Notes: generated by a model not told the origin, from the sequence alone. DNA of 64,000 nt from Leptothrix cholodnii SP-6 (GCF_000019785.1 NC_010524.1:3708001-3772000), one strand, 5' to 3'. Shown: positions 9,677-18,003, counted from the first letter of the stretch. Made by a program: numbers and translations.

Positions 9677-10714
9677 TCAGGCGGCGGCGCAGCCGGCGCG
9701 CTCGCGTGCCATCGTGATCGCGGTGTCCTCGATCATGTCTTCCTGGCCGCCCACCATCTTGCGGCGGCCCATCTCGACCAGGATGTCGCGCGCGCTGACG
9801 CCGTACTTCTTCTCGGCCCGCTTGGCGAACAGCAGGAAGCTCGAATACACGCCCGCGTAGCCCAGCGTCAGCGAGTCGCGGTCGACGCGGATGATGTGGT
9901 CCATGATCGGCACGACCCGGTCCTCGGCCACGTCCTGGATCTTGAACACGTCGACGCCGGTCTCGATGCCCATGCGATCGCATACCGCGATGAAGACTTC
10001 CATCGGCGTGTTGCCCGCACCCGCACCCAGGCCCGCCGCCGCCGCGTCGATGCGGTTGGCGCCGGCCTCGACCGCAGCCACCGAGTTCGCCACGCCCATC
10101 GCCAGGTTGTGGTGGCCGTGGAAACCCAGCTCGGTTTCGGGCCGCAGCGCGGCGCGCACGGCTTCGAGGCGCAGCTTCACGTCACCGGGCAGCATGTAGC
10201 CGGCCGAGTCGGTCACGTAGATGCAGTTGGCGCCGTAGCCTTCCATCAGCTTGGCCTGCGTGATCAGCTTCTCGGGGCTGGCCATGTGCGCCATCATCAG
10301 GAAGCCGACCGTGTCCATGTCGAGCTTGCGCGCGGCGGTGATGTGCTGCTCGCTGACGTCGGCCTCGGTGCAGTGCGTCGCCACGCGGATGGTGTGCACG
10401 CCCAGATCCTTGGCCATGTGCAGATGCTCGACCGTGCCGATGCCCGGCAGCAGCAGCGCCGAGATCTTGGCCTGCTTCATCAGCGGGATCACGGCGCCGA
10501 GATACTCCTCGTCGCTGTGGGCCGGAAAGCCGTAGTTGACCGAGCTGCCGCCCAGCCCGTCGCCATGCGTGACCTCGATCAGCGGCACGCCCGCTTCGTC
10601 CAGGCCGGTGGCGATGTTCTTCATCTGCTCCAGCGTCATCAGATGACGCTTCGGGTGCATGCCATCCCGCAACGTCATGTCGTGGACGGTGATCTTCTTG
10701 CCTTGCACAGTCAT
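9677..10714 (-). CDS. dmpG: 4-hydroxy-2-oxovalerate aldolase
   Basis: A 345-residue class II, metal-dependent aldolase that cleaves 4-hydroxy-2-oxopentanoate to pyruvate and acetaldehyde. Seen: [14 protein letters not shown] near the N-terminus (R16 and D17 are the catalytic arginine and a metal ligand), the metal-binding [10 protein letters not shown] (about 199-208), and [19 protein letters not shown]. Its partner, the acylating acetaldehyde dehydrogenase, is encoded 14 bp upstream; in this family the two enzymes form a channelling complex that hands over acetaldehyde. AGGGAGA lies upstream of the start. Length and motifs are full, with no sign of damage. Confidence 0.95.
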   Translation of the reverse strand: MTVQGKKITVHDMTLRDGMHPKRHLMTLEQMKNIATGLDEAGVPLIEVTHGDGLGGSSVNYGFPAHSDEEYLGAVIPLMKQAKISALLLPGIGTVEHLHMAKDLGVHTIRVATHCTEADVSEQHITAARKLDMDTVGFLMMAHMASPEKLITQAKLMEGYGANCIYVTDSAGYMLPGDVKLRLEAVRAALRPETELGFHGHHNLAMGVANSVAAVEAGANRIDAAAAGLGAGAGNTPMEVFIAVCDRMGIETGVDVFKIQDVAEDRVVPIMDHIIRVDRDSLTLGYAGVYSSFLLFAKRAEKKYGVSARDILVEMGRRKMVGGQEDMIEDTAITMARERAGCAAA

Positions 10715-10728
10715 GATGTGTCTCCCTC

Positions 10729-11646
10729 TCAGGCCGCAACGGCGGTGGGTTGCAGGACCAGTTCACCCTTGAGGATTTCCTCGGCGAACATCTCGGCGGT
10801 GCGGGCGGCGGCGGCCGTCATGATGTCGAGGTTGCCGGCGTACTTGGGCAGGTAGTCGCCCAGGCCTTCGACCTCCAGGAACACGCTCACACGGTTGCCG
10901 TCGAACACCGGCCCGTTGACCAGCCGGTAGCCCGGCACGTACTTCTGCACCTCGGCCAGCATGGCGTGCACGCTGGCTGTGATCGCGGCCTGATCGGGCT
11001 CGGTTTCGGTCAGGCAATGCACCGTGTCGCGCATCATCAGCGGCGGCTCGGCCGGGTTGATGACGATGATGGCCTTGCCCTTCCTGGCGCCACCGACCTT
11101 CTCGACCGCACCGGCCGTGGTGCGAGTGAACTCGTCGATGTTCTTGCGTGTGCCCGGTCCGACCGAGCGGCTCGACACGGTGGCGACGATCTCGCCATAC
11201 GCCACCGGCTGGACACGCGAAACCGCCGCCACCATCGGGATCGTGGCCTGCCCGCCGCAGGTCACCATGTTGACGTTCATCTCACCCGAGCCGACATGCG
11301 CCTTCAGGTTGACGGGCGGCACGCAGAACGGCCCGATCGCCGCGGGTGTCAGGTCGATCATCAGCGCGCCTTGTTCGTTGACCTTGCGCGAGTTCTCGGC
11401 GTGCACGTAGGCGCTGGTGGCGTCGAAGACGATCTGCACACCGTCGGCCTTCATGTGCGGAATCAGTCCGTCGACGCCGTCAGACGTGGTCTTGATGCCC
11501 ATCTCGCGGGCGCGTTTGAGGCCGTCGGATTCGGGGTCGATGCCGACCATCCAGACCGGCTCCAGCACGGCGCTGCGTTGCAGCTTGGCGAGCAGGTCGG
11601 TGCCGATGTTGCCGGGCCCGATCAGGGCGCACTTGATCTTCTTCAT
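10729..11646 (-). CDS. dmpF: Acetaldehyde dehydrogenase (acetylating)
   Basis: A 305-residue NAD- and CoA-dependent dehydrogenase that turns acetaldehyde into acetyl-CoA, the final step of the meta pathway. Seen: the nucleotide loop [10 protein letters not shown] (9-18), DATSAYVH (75-82), the active-site cysteine in [13 protein letters not shown] (C130) and the later [21 protein letters not shown]. It is slightly shorter than the Pseudomonas enzyme but complete. Its partner aldolase gene follows at 14 bp, as needed for the aldolase-dehydrogenase complex. AGGAA is present before the ATG at 11646. Confidence 0.95.
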   Translation of the reverse strand: MKKIKCALIGPGNIGTDLLAKLQRSAVLEPVWMVGIDPESDGLKRAREMGIKTTSDGVDGLIPHMKADGVQIVFDATSAYVHAENSRKVNEQGALMIDLTPAAIGPFCVPPVNLKAHVGSGEMNVNMVTCGGQATIPMVAAVSRVQPVAYGEIVATVSSRSVGPGTRKNIDEFTRTTAGAVEKVGGARKGKAIIVINPAEPPLMMRDTVHCLTETEPDQAAITASVHAMLAEVQKYVPGYRLVNGPVFDGNRVSVFLEVEGLGDYLPKYAGNLDIMTAAAARTAEMFAEEILKGELVLQPTAVAA

Positions 11647-11662
11647 GGTTGGATTCCTGTGT

Positions 11663-12451
11663 TCAGACGAAACGCATCGACACCGAGCCGAGGTCCTGGA
11701 AGCGCACGTTGACGCTGTCGCCGGCCTGCACCGCGATCGCTTCGGTCACGCCGCCGGTCATGATGAACGTGCCGGCCGGGATCTCCTGGCCGCGTGCGCC
11801 CAGGTGGTTGGCCATCATCGCCACCGCCGCGGCTGGATGCCCCAGCACCGCGGCGCCGGCGGCCATCGAGACGATCTGGCCGTTCTTCTCCAGCACCACG
11901 CCGAGCGTGCGCAGATCGAGCGCCTCGACATTGCGCGAGCGCCCGCCGATCACGAAGCGCGAGGCCGAGGTGTTGTCGGCGATCACGCTCTTCAAGTCGA
12001 ACTTGAAGTCGCGGTAGCGGCTGTCGATGATCTCGACCGCCGGCAGCACGAAGTCGATCGCCGCCAGCACCGCGCCAACGTGGCAACCGGGGCCCCGCAA
12101 TGGCGCTTTCGTGACGATGCAGATCTCGGCCTCCACCTTCGGGTGGATCAGCTCGGAGACCTTGATCTCGCCGCCATCCGGGCGCGCCATGTAGTCGCTG
12201 ACAAAGCCGAAACACGGCGTGTCCACGCCCATCTGCTTCATCTTGGCGAACGAGGTCAGGCCCGCCTTCAGGCCCACGGTCTTGTGGCCGCGTGCTTCCT
12301 TGCGGCGGCGGATCTCGTCCTGGATGTCGTAGGCATCGGCCCAGTCCATCAGCGGAAAATCGTCGGTGATCTTGGTGACGTCGCGCGCCTCCAGCTCGGC
12401 CGATTCCAGGTGGGCGGCCAGCGCCTCGATGTCGGTGCGATTCAGTGCCAT
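11663..12451 (-). CDS. dmpH: 2-oxo-3-hexenedioate (4-oxalocrotonate) decarboxylase
   Basis: A 262-residue member of the hydratase/decarboxylase (FAH-like) family. It decarboxylates 2-oxo-3-hexenedioate to 2-hydroxypenta-2,4-dienoate. The sequence tracks XylI/DmpH closely, with [48 protein letters not shown] (metal-binding E-x-E), [15 protein letters not shown] and [13 protein letters not shown]. It is a paralogue of the neighbouring hydratase, with which it normally forms a complex. In this operon it lies between dmpE and dmpF, which differs from the Pseudomonas dmp order where it sits near the end. Confidence 0.93.
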   Translation of the reverse strand: MALNRTDIEALAAHLESAELEARDVTKITDDFPLMDWADAYDIQDEIRRRKEARGHKTVGLKAGLTSFAKMKQMGVDTPCFGFVSDYMARPDGGEIKVSELIHPKVEAEICIVTKAPLRGPGCHVGAVLAAIDFVLPAVEIIDSRYRDFKFDLKSVIADNTSASRFVIGGRSRNVEALDLRTLGVVLEKNGQIVSMAAGAAVLGHPAAAVAMMANHLGARGQEIPAGTFIMTGGVTEAIAVQAGDSVNVRFQDLGSVSMRFV

Positions 12452-12501
12452 GGTGTGTCTTTCTTTAGCAAGGTGCAGGCGTGGATCCGGCTCTGCCGGT
12501 C

Positions 12502-12553
12502 CGCTGCCTGAGCCCCCTCGGGGGGCAGCGACCGCCAGGGAGCGTGGGGGCTC
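12502..12553. repeat. Intergenic palindromic element between dmpE and dmpH
   Basis: Within a 100-bp spacer, CGCTGCC (12502) pairs with GGCAGCG (12524) around a C5/G6 core, making a strong hairpin. A second pairing of GAGCCCCC (12510) with GGGGGCTC (12546) spans the whole unit, which ends on the dmpE stop codon. The composition and nested symmetry resemble interspersed intergenic repeats seen in Comamonadaceae genomes (from memory). I noticed no second copy in this window. It could also stabilise or attenuate the operon mRNA. Confidence 0.5.
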
Positions 12554-13334
12554 AAATAAACCGCACCGACGTGCTGCCCAGCCCGCCCACGCTGCAATGC
12601 AGGCTGTCGCCCGGCTTGACCGGCACCAGCGGCGATTGCGATCCCGACAGGATCACATCGCCCGCCTTCAGGCTGATGCCCAGGCGCCCGAGCGTGTTGG
12701 CCAGCCACGCCACCGCGTTGACCGGCGAGCCCTGCACCGCGGCGCCGCACGAGGTGCTGACGATCTCGCCGTTCTTCTCGAGCACCATGCCGGCCAGCGC
12801 CAGATCGATGTCACGCGGGCTGCGGCGGGTGCCGCCGAGCGTGAGCACGCCGCAGGAGGCGTTGTCCGCCACCGTGTCCTGGATCTTGATCTTCCAGTCG
12901 CGGATGCGGCTGTCGACGATCTCGAAACACGGCATCACGCAGTCGGTGGCGCGCAGCACGTCGGCCGCGGTCACGCCCGGGCCGGTCAAGTCACGCGCCA
13001 GGATGAAGGCCACCTCGGCCTCGGCCTTGGGTGCGATCAGCTTGGCGGTGTCGACCGGCTCGCCCTCGTTGAACACCATGCCCGACAGCAGGTGGCCGAA
13101 GTCGGGCTGGTTCACGCCCAGCATGTCCATCACCACCTTGCTGGTGACGCCGATCTTCTTGCCGATGACGATCTCGCCGGCATCAAGCCGGCGCTGGATC
13201 ACGCGCAGCTGGATCTGGTACGCGTCGTCGATGGTGATGCCGGGCTCGCGGTTGGTGAGCGGCTCGACGGCCTCGCGGCTGACGAGCGCCTGGTAGAGCT
13301 CGTCGCCGTAGCGTTGGATGGTGAGTGCGTCCAT
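12552..13334 (-). CDS. dmpE: 2-oxopent-4-enoate (2-hydroxypenta-2,4-dienoate) hydratase
   Basis: A 260-residue hydratase that adds water to 2-hydroxypenta-2,4-dienoate, giving 4-hydroxy-2-oxovalerate for DmpG. Seen: GEIVIGKKIGVTSKVVMDMLGVNQPDFGHL, the E-x-E metal site in APKAEAEVAFIL, CFEIVDSRIRDWKIKIQDTVADNAS and GDVILSGSQSPL. These are hydratase-type (XylJ/MhpD/DmpE) rather than decarboxylase-type signatures. It lies 48 bp after dmpD. A palindromic spacer of 100 bp separates it from its paralogue dmpH. Start at 13334 with a modest GAGAA ribosome binding site. Confidence 0.93.
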   Translation of the reverse strand: MDALTIQRYGDELYQALVSREAVEPLTNREPGITIDDAYQIQLRVIQRRLDAGEIVIGKKIGVTSKVVMDMLGVNQPDFGHLLSGMVFNEGEPVDTAKLIAPKAEAEVAFILARDLTGPGVTAADVLRATDCVMPCFEIVDSRIRDWKIKIQDTVADNASCGVLTLGGTRRSPRDIDLALAGMVLEKNGEIVSTSCGAAVQGSPVNAVAWLANTLGRLGISLKAGDVILSGSQSPLVPVKPGDSLHCSVGGLGSTSVRFI

Positions 13335-13382
13335 GGGGTTCTCGGTTGTCCGTGTCGGGCGATGTCGGGGCGATTTCTGGGT

Positions 13383-14252
13383 TCAGGCCGGCGTGTCGGC
13401 TTCGGCCAGGAAGTTCGACACCAGCTGCGCAAAACGCGCGCTGTGTTCGATCTGCGTCCAGTGGCCGCAATGGCCGAAGACGTGCAGCTGGCTGTTCGGG
13501 ATCCACTGCGACAGCGTCAGCGAGGTCTGCAGCGGGATCACCTGATCCTCGCGGCCGTGCACGATCAGCGTCTCGTGCGCCAGCGCGCGGATCGCCGCCT
13601 CGGGGCTGGCCATCGCGTCGACCCACTGCTGGCGCGGCGCCGGGAACATCGCAGAAAACGATTCCTGGAAACCGGGCCGGATGCTGGCCTGGTAACGCAG
13701 CTGCGCCAGCTCGTCGGTGACCAGCTTGCGGCTGAAGGCAAAGGTGTCGAGCAGGTGCCGCATCGCCTCGATCGAGGGCTGGTAGCCCCAGGCGGCGTCC
13801 AGCCCCGGCGTCAGCTCGAAGGGCACGCCGACCGAGCCCATCAGCACCAGCCGGCGCACTCGCTGCGGCGCGCGGATCGCCAGCGCCAGCGCCAGCGCGC
13901 CGCCGAAGCTGTTGCCGATCAGATCGACCTGCGGCAGGTCGAGCGCGTCGAGCAGGTCGATGGCCTGCTGCACCCAGGTGTCCATCGAATAGGTGATGCC
14001 TTCGGGCCGGTCGCTGTAGCCGAAGCCGACCATGTCGGGCGCGATCACACGCCGATCCTGGGCCAACACCGGCATCACCAGCCGCCAGTTGGCCCAGGCG
14101 CTGACACCCGGCCCGGAACCGTGGATCAGCAGCACCGGCGGCTGGCCAGGGTGAGCGCGGCCGAGGTCGTGCACGTTGCTGTGAAACGCGCCGGTGCGGA
14201 TGCGCTGGCCGATTTCGGGGTTGGCGGCGGTGGGGCTCTGCTGCTGGCTCAT
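13383..14252 (-). CDS. dmpD: 2-hydroxymuconic semialdehyde hydrolase
   Basis: A 289-residue alpha/beta hydrolase that cleaves the ring-fission product by carbon-carbon hydrolysis, releasing formate from 2-hydroxymuconic semialdehyde and larger acids from methylcatechol products. Seen: the oxyanion-hole strand PPVLLIHGSGPGVSAWANW (39-57), the nucleophile elbow GNSFGG (S115), the acid in HGREDQVIP (D236) and the base in GHCGHW (H264). It is the first gene of the lower operon and has GAGGAGG before its start. A predicted LysR-controlled promoter lies about 55 bp upstream. Its presence with dmpC/I/H gives both the hydrolytic and the oxidative branch. Confidence 0.94.
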   Translation of the reverse strand: MSQQQSPTAANPEIGQRIRTGAFHSNVHDLGRAHPGQPPVLLIHGSGPGVSAWANWRLVMPVLAQDRRVIAPDMVGFGYSDRPEGITYSMDTWVQQAIDLLDALDLPQVDLIGNSFGGALALALAIRAPQRVRRLVLMGSVGVPFELTPGLDAAWGYQPSIEAMRHLLDTFAFSRKLVTDELAQLRYQASIRPGFQESFSAMFPAPRQQWVDAMASPEAAIRALAHETLIVHGREDQVIPLQTSLTLSQWIPNSQLHVFGHCGHWTQIEHSARFAQLVSNFLAEADTPA

Positions 14253-14314
14253 GCGGTGAGCCTCCTCGTGATCGTTGGGCTACGGAGACCTGGCGATGAG
14301 GTCTGACGGTCGCA

Positions 14315-14383
14315 ACGATAGGCAGCGCGAGCCATACTGTCCAATACCGAATATTGCGATCTCGATACCATAAAGGTATCGAG
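14315..14383 (-). promoter_or_regulatory. LysR-type operator and promoter of the dmpDEHFGI operon
   Basis: A perfect inverted repeat with 9-bp arms (CTCGATACC at 14361, GGTATCGAG at 14375, spacer ATAAA) contains ATAC-N7-GTAT, the recognition motif of CatR/ClcR/CbnR-type regulators, and has T-N11-A spacing. On the minus strand, TTGGAC (14344-14339) and TATCGT (14320-14315) form a -35/-10 pair with an 18-bp spacer. The predicted start near 14308 puts the repeat centre at about -64, the canonical LysR position. Extra ATAC half-sites lie near the -35. Confidence 0.7.
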
Positions 14384-14408
14384 TTAGACCACCCGCCGAA
14401 GCCCGCCG

Positions 14409-15284
14409 ATGGACCTCAAGCAGATGCGCTATTTCCTCGCCGTGGCCGAGGAGCGCCACATCGGCCGCGCCGCCGAGCGCCTGCACATGGCGCAGCCGCC
14501 GCTGACGCGCCAGATCCACGCGCTCGAAGCCGAGCTGGGCACGGCGCTGTTCATCCGCACCCCCAAGGGCGTGGAGCTGACCGAAGCCGGCCAGACCCTG
14601 CTCGACGAGGTGCCCAACCTGCTGACGCTGGCGCAGCGCGCCCGCGAGCGCACCCGCGCCGCCGGCCAGGGCGTAATCGGCCGGCTCGACGTCGGCCTGT
14701 TCGGGTCGGGCGTGCTCGACGTCATCCCGCGGCTGCTGGCGCGTTTCCACGCCCAGCGGCCCGAGGTGCGCATCGTGCTGCACACGATGACCAAGGCCGA
14801 GCAGCTCGACGCCTTGCGCGAGCGCCGCATCAGCGTCGGCTTCAACCGCCTGGTGCCGCCCGAGCCCGATCTGGTGATCGAGACCGTGCTGCGCGAGCGC
14901 ATGCGCGTGGCGCTGCCCGACACGCACCGGCTGTGCGCACAGGCCAGCGTGTCCATCCCCGACCTGGCCGGCGAGCCGCTGATCCTCTACCCCAACCTGC
15001 CGCTGCCCGGCCTGGCGCAGCAGGTGATGCAGGCGTTTGCGCGCGAGGGCACGCCGCTGCTGGTGGAGCAGGAGGTGGAAGACGTGCTGACCGCCATCGC
15101 GCTGGTGGCGGGGGGTTTTGGTGCGTGCATCACCACCGCCAGCAGCGAGAGCCTGCGCCTGCCGGGCGTGGCCTACCGGCCGCTCGAATGTTCGTATCTG
15201 AAGGACATCGAGCTGAGCTGCATCCACCGGCGCGGGGATGGGTCGCCGGTGTTGGCGGCGTTTCTGGCGGTGGTGAGGGGGTAG
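14409..15284 (+). CDS. LysR-family regulator of the lower meta operon (CatR/AphT-like)
   Basis: A 291-residue LysR protein of the CatR/BenM/ClcR branch. The start MDLKQMRYFLAVAEERHIGRAAERLHMAQPPLTRQ is highly typical of that group, with the helix-turn-helix at about residues 18-37. The effector domain runs from about 90 to 285, with GRLDVGLFGSGVLDVIPRLL at its start. It is divergent from dmpD, and the spacer holds a perfect ATAC-N7-GTAT operator, so it very likely activates dmpDEHFGI and represses itself. A LysR gene called aphT sits in the phenol region of Comamonas testosteroni; equivalence is my inference. The effector is expected to be a pathway intermediate, not cis,cis-muconate, since no ortho-cleavage genes are visible. 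Confidence 0.87.
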   Translation: MDLKQMRYFLAVAEERHIGRAAERLHMAQPPLTRQIHALEAELGTALFIRTPKGVELTEAGQTLLDEVPNLLTLAQRARERTRAAGQGVIGRLDVGLFGSGVLDVIPRLLARFHAQRPEVRIVLHTMTKAEQLDALRERRISVGFNRLVPPEPDLVIETVLRERMRVALPDTHRLCAQASVSIPDLAGEPLILYPNLPLPGLAQQVMQAFAREGTPLLVEQEVEDVLTAIALVAGGFGACITTASSESLRLPGVAYRPLECSYLKDIELSCIHRRGDGSPVLAAFLAVVRG

Positions 15285-15331
15285 GACGTGGGGACCGGCG
15301 CTTGAAGAAACCGTGATGACCTGACGACGTC

Positions 15332-15353
15332 GATGCGGGTTAACCCGAGCATC
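15332..15353. other. Palindrome downstream of the LysR gene
   Basis: CGGGTTAACCCG (15336-15347) is a perfect 12-bp palindrome, extended by GATG and CATC with a 2-base bulge. It lies 48 bp after the LysR stop and before the glycine riboswitch. It may be a weak terminator or an operator for the riboswitch transcript; there is no T-run. Confidence 0.4.
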
Positions 15354-15422
15354 GGGCACAATTGCCAGCTTCACCGCAAGGCCGAGGTCACCCGCCGACC
15401 GCCTTGCCGGCCACGAGCCCGA

Positions 15423-15508
15423 GCGGCATCGGGAGAGTCCGCGTGCCACCCGCGCGGCGCCGAAGGAGCAACCGCCCCGGAAACTCTCAGGCAAACGGAC
15501 CGATGCCG
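15423..15508 (+). ncRNA. Glycine riboswitch (single aptamer)
   Basis: The conserved glycine aptamer blocks occur in order: CGGGAGAGTCC, GGCGCCGAAGGAGCAA, CCCGGAAACTCTCAGGC and AAACGGACCG. The closing helix P1 is a perfect 8-bp pairing of CGGCATCG (15423) with CGATGCCG (15501). Only one aptamer is seen: the DNA before it does not match, and just 35 nt remain to the start codon of the next gene. In that gap a 14-bp palindrome AACTCTGCAGAGTT (15515-15528) is a plausible expression-platform hairpin. The riboswitch should turn expression on or off with glycine; the direction cannot be read directly. Confidence 0.9.
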
Positions 15509-15543
15509 TGGATGAACTCTGCAGAGTTGCCAAACGAGATTTC

Positions 15544-16686
15544 ATGACCACCACCTCATTGCGCCTGGGCTGCATCGCCGCAGCCTGTTTCGCCCTGTCC
15601 GCGCACGCAGCGCAGCCCCTCGTCGTCAAGATCGGCCACGTCGCCGCGCTCAGCGGCCCCGCCGCGCACCTCGGGCATGACAACGAGAACGGCGTGCGGA
15701 TGGCGATCGAGGAACTGAACGCCAAGGGCGTGCAGATCGGCGGCCGTCCGGCCCGCTTCGAGCTGCTCGCCGAGGACGACGCCGGCGACCCGAAGCAGGG
15801 TACTGCCGCCGCGCAGAAGCTCGTCGACAACAAGGTCAACGGCGTCGTCGGCCACCTGAACTCGGGCACCGCGATTCCCGCGGCGCGGATCTATGCCGAC
15901 GCCGGCATCGCGCAGATCGCGCCGTCGGTGACGAACCCGCAGTACACCCGCCAGGGCTTCAAGACGACGTTCCGGATGGTGGCCGACGACGCCCAGCTCG
16001 GCGGTGCACTCGGCCGCTACGCGGTGCAGACGCTGAAGGCGAAGACCATCGCGGTCATCGACGACCGCACCGCCTACGGCCAGGGCGTGGCCAGCGAGTT
16101 CGAGAAAGCCGCCAAGGCCGCCGGCGCGACGATCGCCAAGCGCGAGTTCACCAGCGACAAGTCGACCGACTTCACCAGCATCCTGACCGGCATCAAGGCG
16201 GCCAAGCCCGACGTCATCTTCTACGGTGGCATGGACGGGGTCGCCGGCCCGATGCTGCGGCAGATGAAGCAGCTCGGCATCCGGGCGAAGTTCGTCGGCG
16301 GCGACGGCGTCTGCACCGGCGAGCTGCCCAAGCTCGCCTCGGGCCAGATGACCGACGGCCAGGTCGTCTGCGCGATCGCCGGCGGCGTCGACGCGGCGCA
16401 GCGGCCGGCGTTCGACAAGTTCAAGGCCGACTTCAAGAAGAAGTTCGGCGCCGAGGTCCAGATCTACTCGCCCTACACCTACGACGCAACCAAGGTGATG
16501 GTCGAGGCAATGGTCAAGGCGAAGTCTGCCGACCCGGCCAAGTACCTGCCGGAGCTGCAGAAGATCAGCTACCCCGGCGTCACCGGCACCATCGCGTTCG
16601 ACGAAAAGGGCGACATCAGGAACGGTGCGCTGACGCTCTACACCTTCAAGGGTGGCCAGCGCGAGGAACTCGGCATCGTTCGCTGA
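15544..16686 (+). CDS. Branched-chain-type amino acid ABC transporter substrate-binding protein
   Basis: A 380-residue periplasmic binding protein of the LivK/Peripla_BP_6 family. A signal peptide is clear (about residues 1-23, ending SAHAAQP). The mature protein shows VKIGHVAALSGPAAHLGHDNENGVRMAIEELNAKG, EDDAGDPKQGTAAAQKLV, FRMVADDAQLGGALGRYAV and DRTAYGQGVASEFEKAAKAAGATI. No permease or ATPase genes adjoin it, so it must borrow a transporter from elsewhere or act as an orphan. It lies 35 bp downstream of a glycine riboswitch, suggesting glycine or a related amino acid as ligand or signal. The start at 15544 is preferred because an upstream in-frame ATG (15508) overlaps riboswitch helix P1. 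Confidence 0.9.
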   Translation: MTTTSLRLGCIAAACFALSAHAAQPLVVKIGHVAALSGPAAHLGHDNENGVRMAIEELNAKGVQIGGRPARFELLAEDDAGDPKQGTAAAQKLVDNKVNGVVGHLNSGTAIPAARIYADAGIAQIAPSVTNPQYTRQGFKTTFRMVADDAQLGGALGRYAVQTLKAKTIAVIDDRTAYGQGVASEFEKAAKAAGATIAKREFTSDKSTDFTSILTGIKAAKPDVIFYGGMDGVAGPMLRQMKQLGIRAKFVGGDGVCTGELPKLASGQMTDGQVVCAIAGGVDAAQRPAFDKFKADFKKKFGAEVQIYSPYTYDATKVMVEAMVKAKSADPAKYLPELQKISYPGVTGTIAFDEKGDIRNGALTLYTFKGGQREELGIVR

Positions 16687-16760
16687 CACGGGGCTGCCAC
16701 AGGTCCGGCTCAGCCGGCCGCTCGAATGGACGGATCTGAACCGTGGGCTTGCACGAGGAC
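16687..16760 (+). pseudogene. Possible 3'-end fragment of a LysR gene
   Basis: Right after the binding-protein stop, one frame reads LPQVRLSRPLEWTDLNRG. This resembles the C-terminal LPGVAYRPLECSYLKD of the LysR protein encoded at 14409. At the DNA level 16714-16740 matches 15176-15202 in 24 of 27 bases, including 15 in a row. No further homology is evident. It may be a remnant left when the riboswitch-binding-protein module entered beside the LysR gene, but a 15-base match alone could occur by chance in such GC-rich DNA. Confidence 0.35.
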
Positions 16761-16800
16761 CTGCATCGACACTCGCTCGTCACGCAAGGCCGCGGCGGCG

Positions 16801-17793
16801 TCATGCAGGCTCGACAACAGCGGGCTGCCTGCGGGTTTTCCACAGCGACACCAGCACACCACCGGCGATCAGGCCGAAGGTCACGCCAAGCGAGATCACC
16901 GCGGGAATCTTGCCGATGATGCCGACCAGGAAGATCTTCGAGCCGATGAACACCAGCACCAGCGCCAGCGCGTACTTCAGGTACTTGAAGCGGTGGATCA
17001 TCGCCGCCAGCGCGAAGTACAGCGCGCGCAGACCCAGGATGGCGAAGATGTTGCTCGTGTAGACGATGAACGGGTCGGTCGTGATGGCGAAGATCGCCGG
17101 CACCGAGTCGACCGCGAAGATCAGATCGACGAACTCCACCAGCACCAGCGCCAGCAGCAGCGGCGTCGCGAACCTCACCGACTTGCCGCTGGCCGGGTCG
17201 GGCTGGCTCACCCAGAAGGCGTTGCCACGCAGCCCGTCGGTGACGCGCATGTGCCTTTTCAGGAACCGCAACAACGGGTTGTTCGCGATGTCGGGCATGT
17301 GGTCGGCGACGATCCACATCTTGATGCCCGTGAAGATCAGGAAGGCACCGAACAGGTAAAGGACCCAGCTGAACTGGCTGACCAGCGTGGTGCCGAGGCC
17401 GATCATGATGGCGCGCAACACGATCACGCCCAGGATGCCCCAGAACAGCACGCGGTGCTGGTACTGCCGCGGGATTGCAAAGAAGCTGAAGATCAGCGCG
17501 ATGACGAAGACGTTGTCCATCGACAGCGACTTCTCGATCAGGAAGCCGGTGTAGTAGTCCATGCCGCTTTGCGCGCCCAGGTACCACCAGACCCAGGCAC
17601 CGAAGAGCAGCGACACGCTGATGTATCCGGCGGAGAGCAGCAGGCTCTCTCGCACGCCGATCGCGTGGTCGTCCTTGTGCAGAACGCCCAGATCGAAAGC
17701 CAGGAGCGCGACCACGATGCCGACGAAGGCGAGCCAGACCCAGGCTGGCTTGCCGAGGAAGTCGGATGTCAGGAAGGGGAGCAGGAAGTCCAT
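16801..17793 (-). CDS. TerC-family integral membrane protein (Alx-like)
   Basis: A 330-residue membrane protein with about nine hydrophobic segments. TerC/Alx landmarks are present: FDLGVLHKDDHAIGVRESLLLS, EKSLSMDNVFVIALIFSFF, LVEFVDLIFAVDSVPAIFAIT and FAILGLRALYFALA. The conserved acidic residues in the DNVFV and FAVDSVPA motifs are intact. Family members are linked to tellurite resistance, alkaline response and manganese export. I looked for a yybP-ykoY manganese riboswitch in the 210-bp leader and could not identify one convincingly. The nhaR-like regulator is divergent, so sodium, pH or metal stress is the likely context. The start MDFLLPF is supported by family length. Confidence 0.92.
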   Translation of the reverse strand: MDFLLPFLTSDFLGKPAWVWLAFVGIVVALLAFDLGVLHKDDHAIGVRESLLLSAGYISVSLLFGAWVWWYLGAQSGMDYYTGFLIEKSLSMDNVFVIALIFSFFAIPRQYQHRVLFWGILGVIVLRAIMIGLGTTLVSQFSWVLYLFGAFLIFTGIKMWIVADHMPDIANNPLLRFLKRHMRVTDGLRGNAFWVSQPDPASGKSVRFATPLLLALVLVEFVDLIFAVDSVPAIFAITTDPFIVYTSNIFAILGLRALYFALAAMIHRFKYLKYALALVLVFIGSKIFLVGIIGKIPAVISLGVTFGLIAGGVLVSLWKTRRQPAVVEPA

Positions 17794-17977
17794 GGTTCAG
17801 CTTGTTCAAGGGATTGCAGCAACATCGCTTCTCGGCGCCCAGGCGCGAGGCGGAGACGGTGACGCCGATGAACCCGCTGAGGGCATGGAACACGGTGGCT
17901 TCTCCGTTGGCGATGGACCGATCGACAGTGTGGGGATCCGCCTGCATCGAATAAATCAGATTGAATCGCAACTAGCA

Positions 17978-17992
17978 TTCGGATTTTCCGAA
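17978..17992. promoter_or_regulatory. Candidate operator at the nhaR start
   Basis: TTCGGA-TTT-TCCGAA is a perfect 6-bp inverted repeat just upstream of the GGAGG ribosome binding site (17995-17999) and the nhaR ATG at 18004. The position suggests autorepression, and the divergent terC gene shares the spacer. Confidence 0.35.
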
Positions 17993-18003
17993 CCGGAGGA
18001 TGC

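Noticed and set aside
15508..15543. Twelve-codon N-terminal extension of the binding protein
   Set aside because: It begins within helix P1 of the riboswitch and would precede a good signal peptide with a charged, non-signal sequence.
17794..18003. yybP-ykoY (manganese) riboswitch upstream of terC
   Set aside because: Such riboswitches often precede TerC/Alx genes. Here some short pieces look similar, but the conserved blocks and their order could not be matched.
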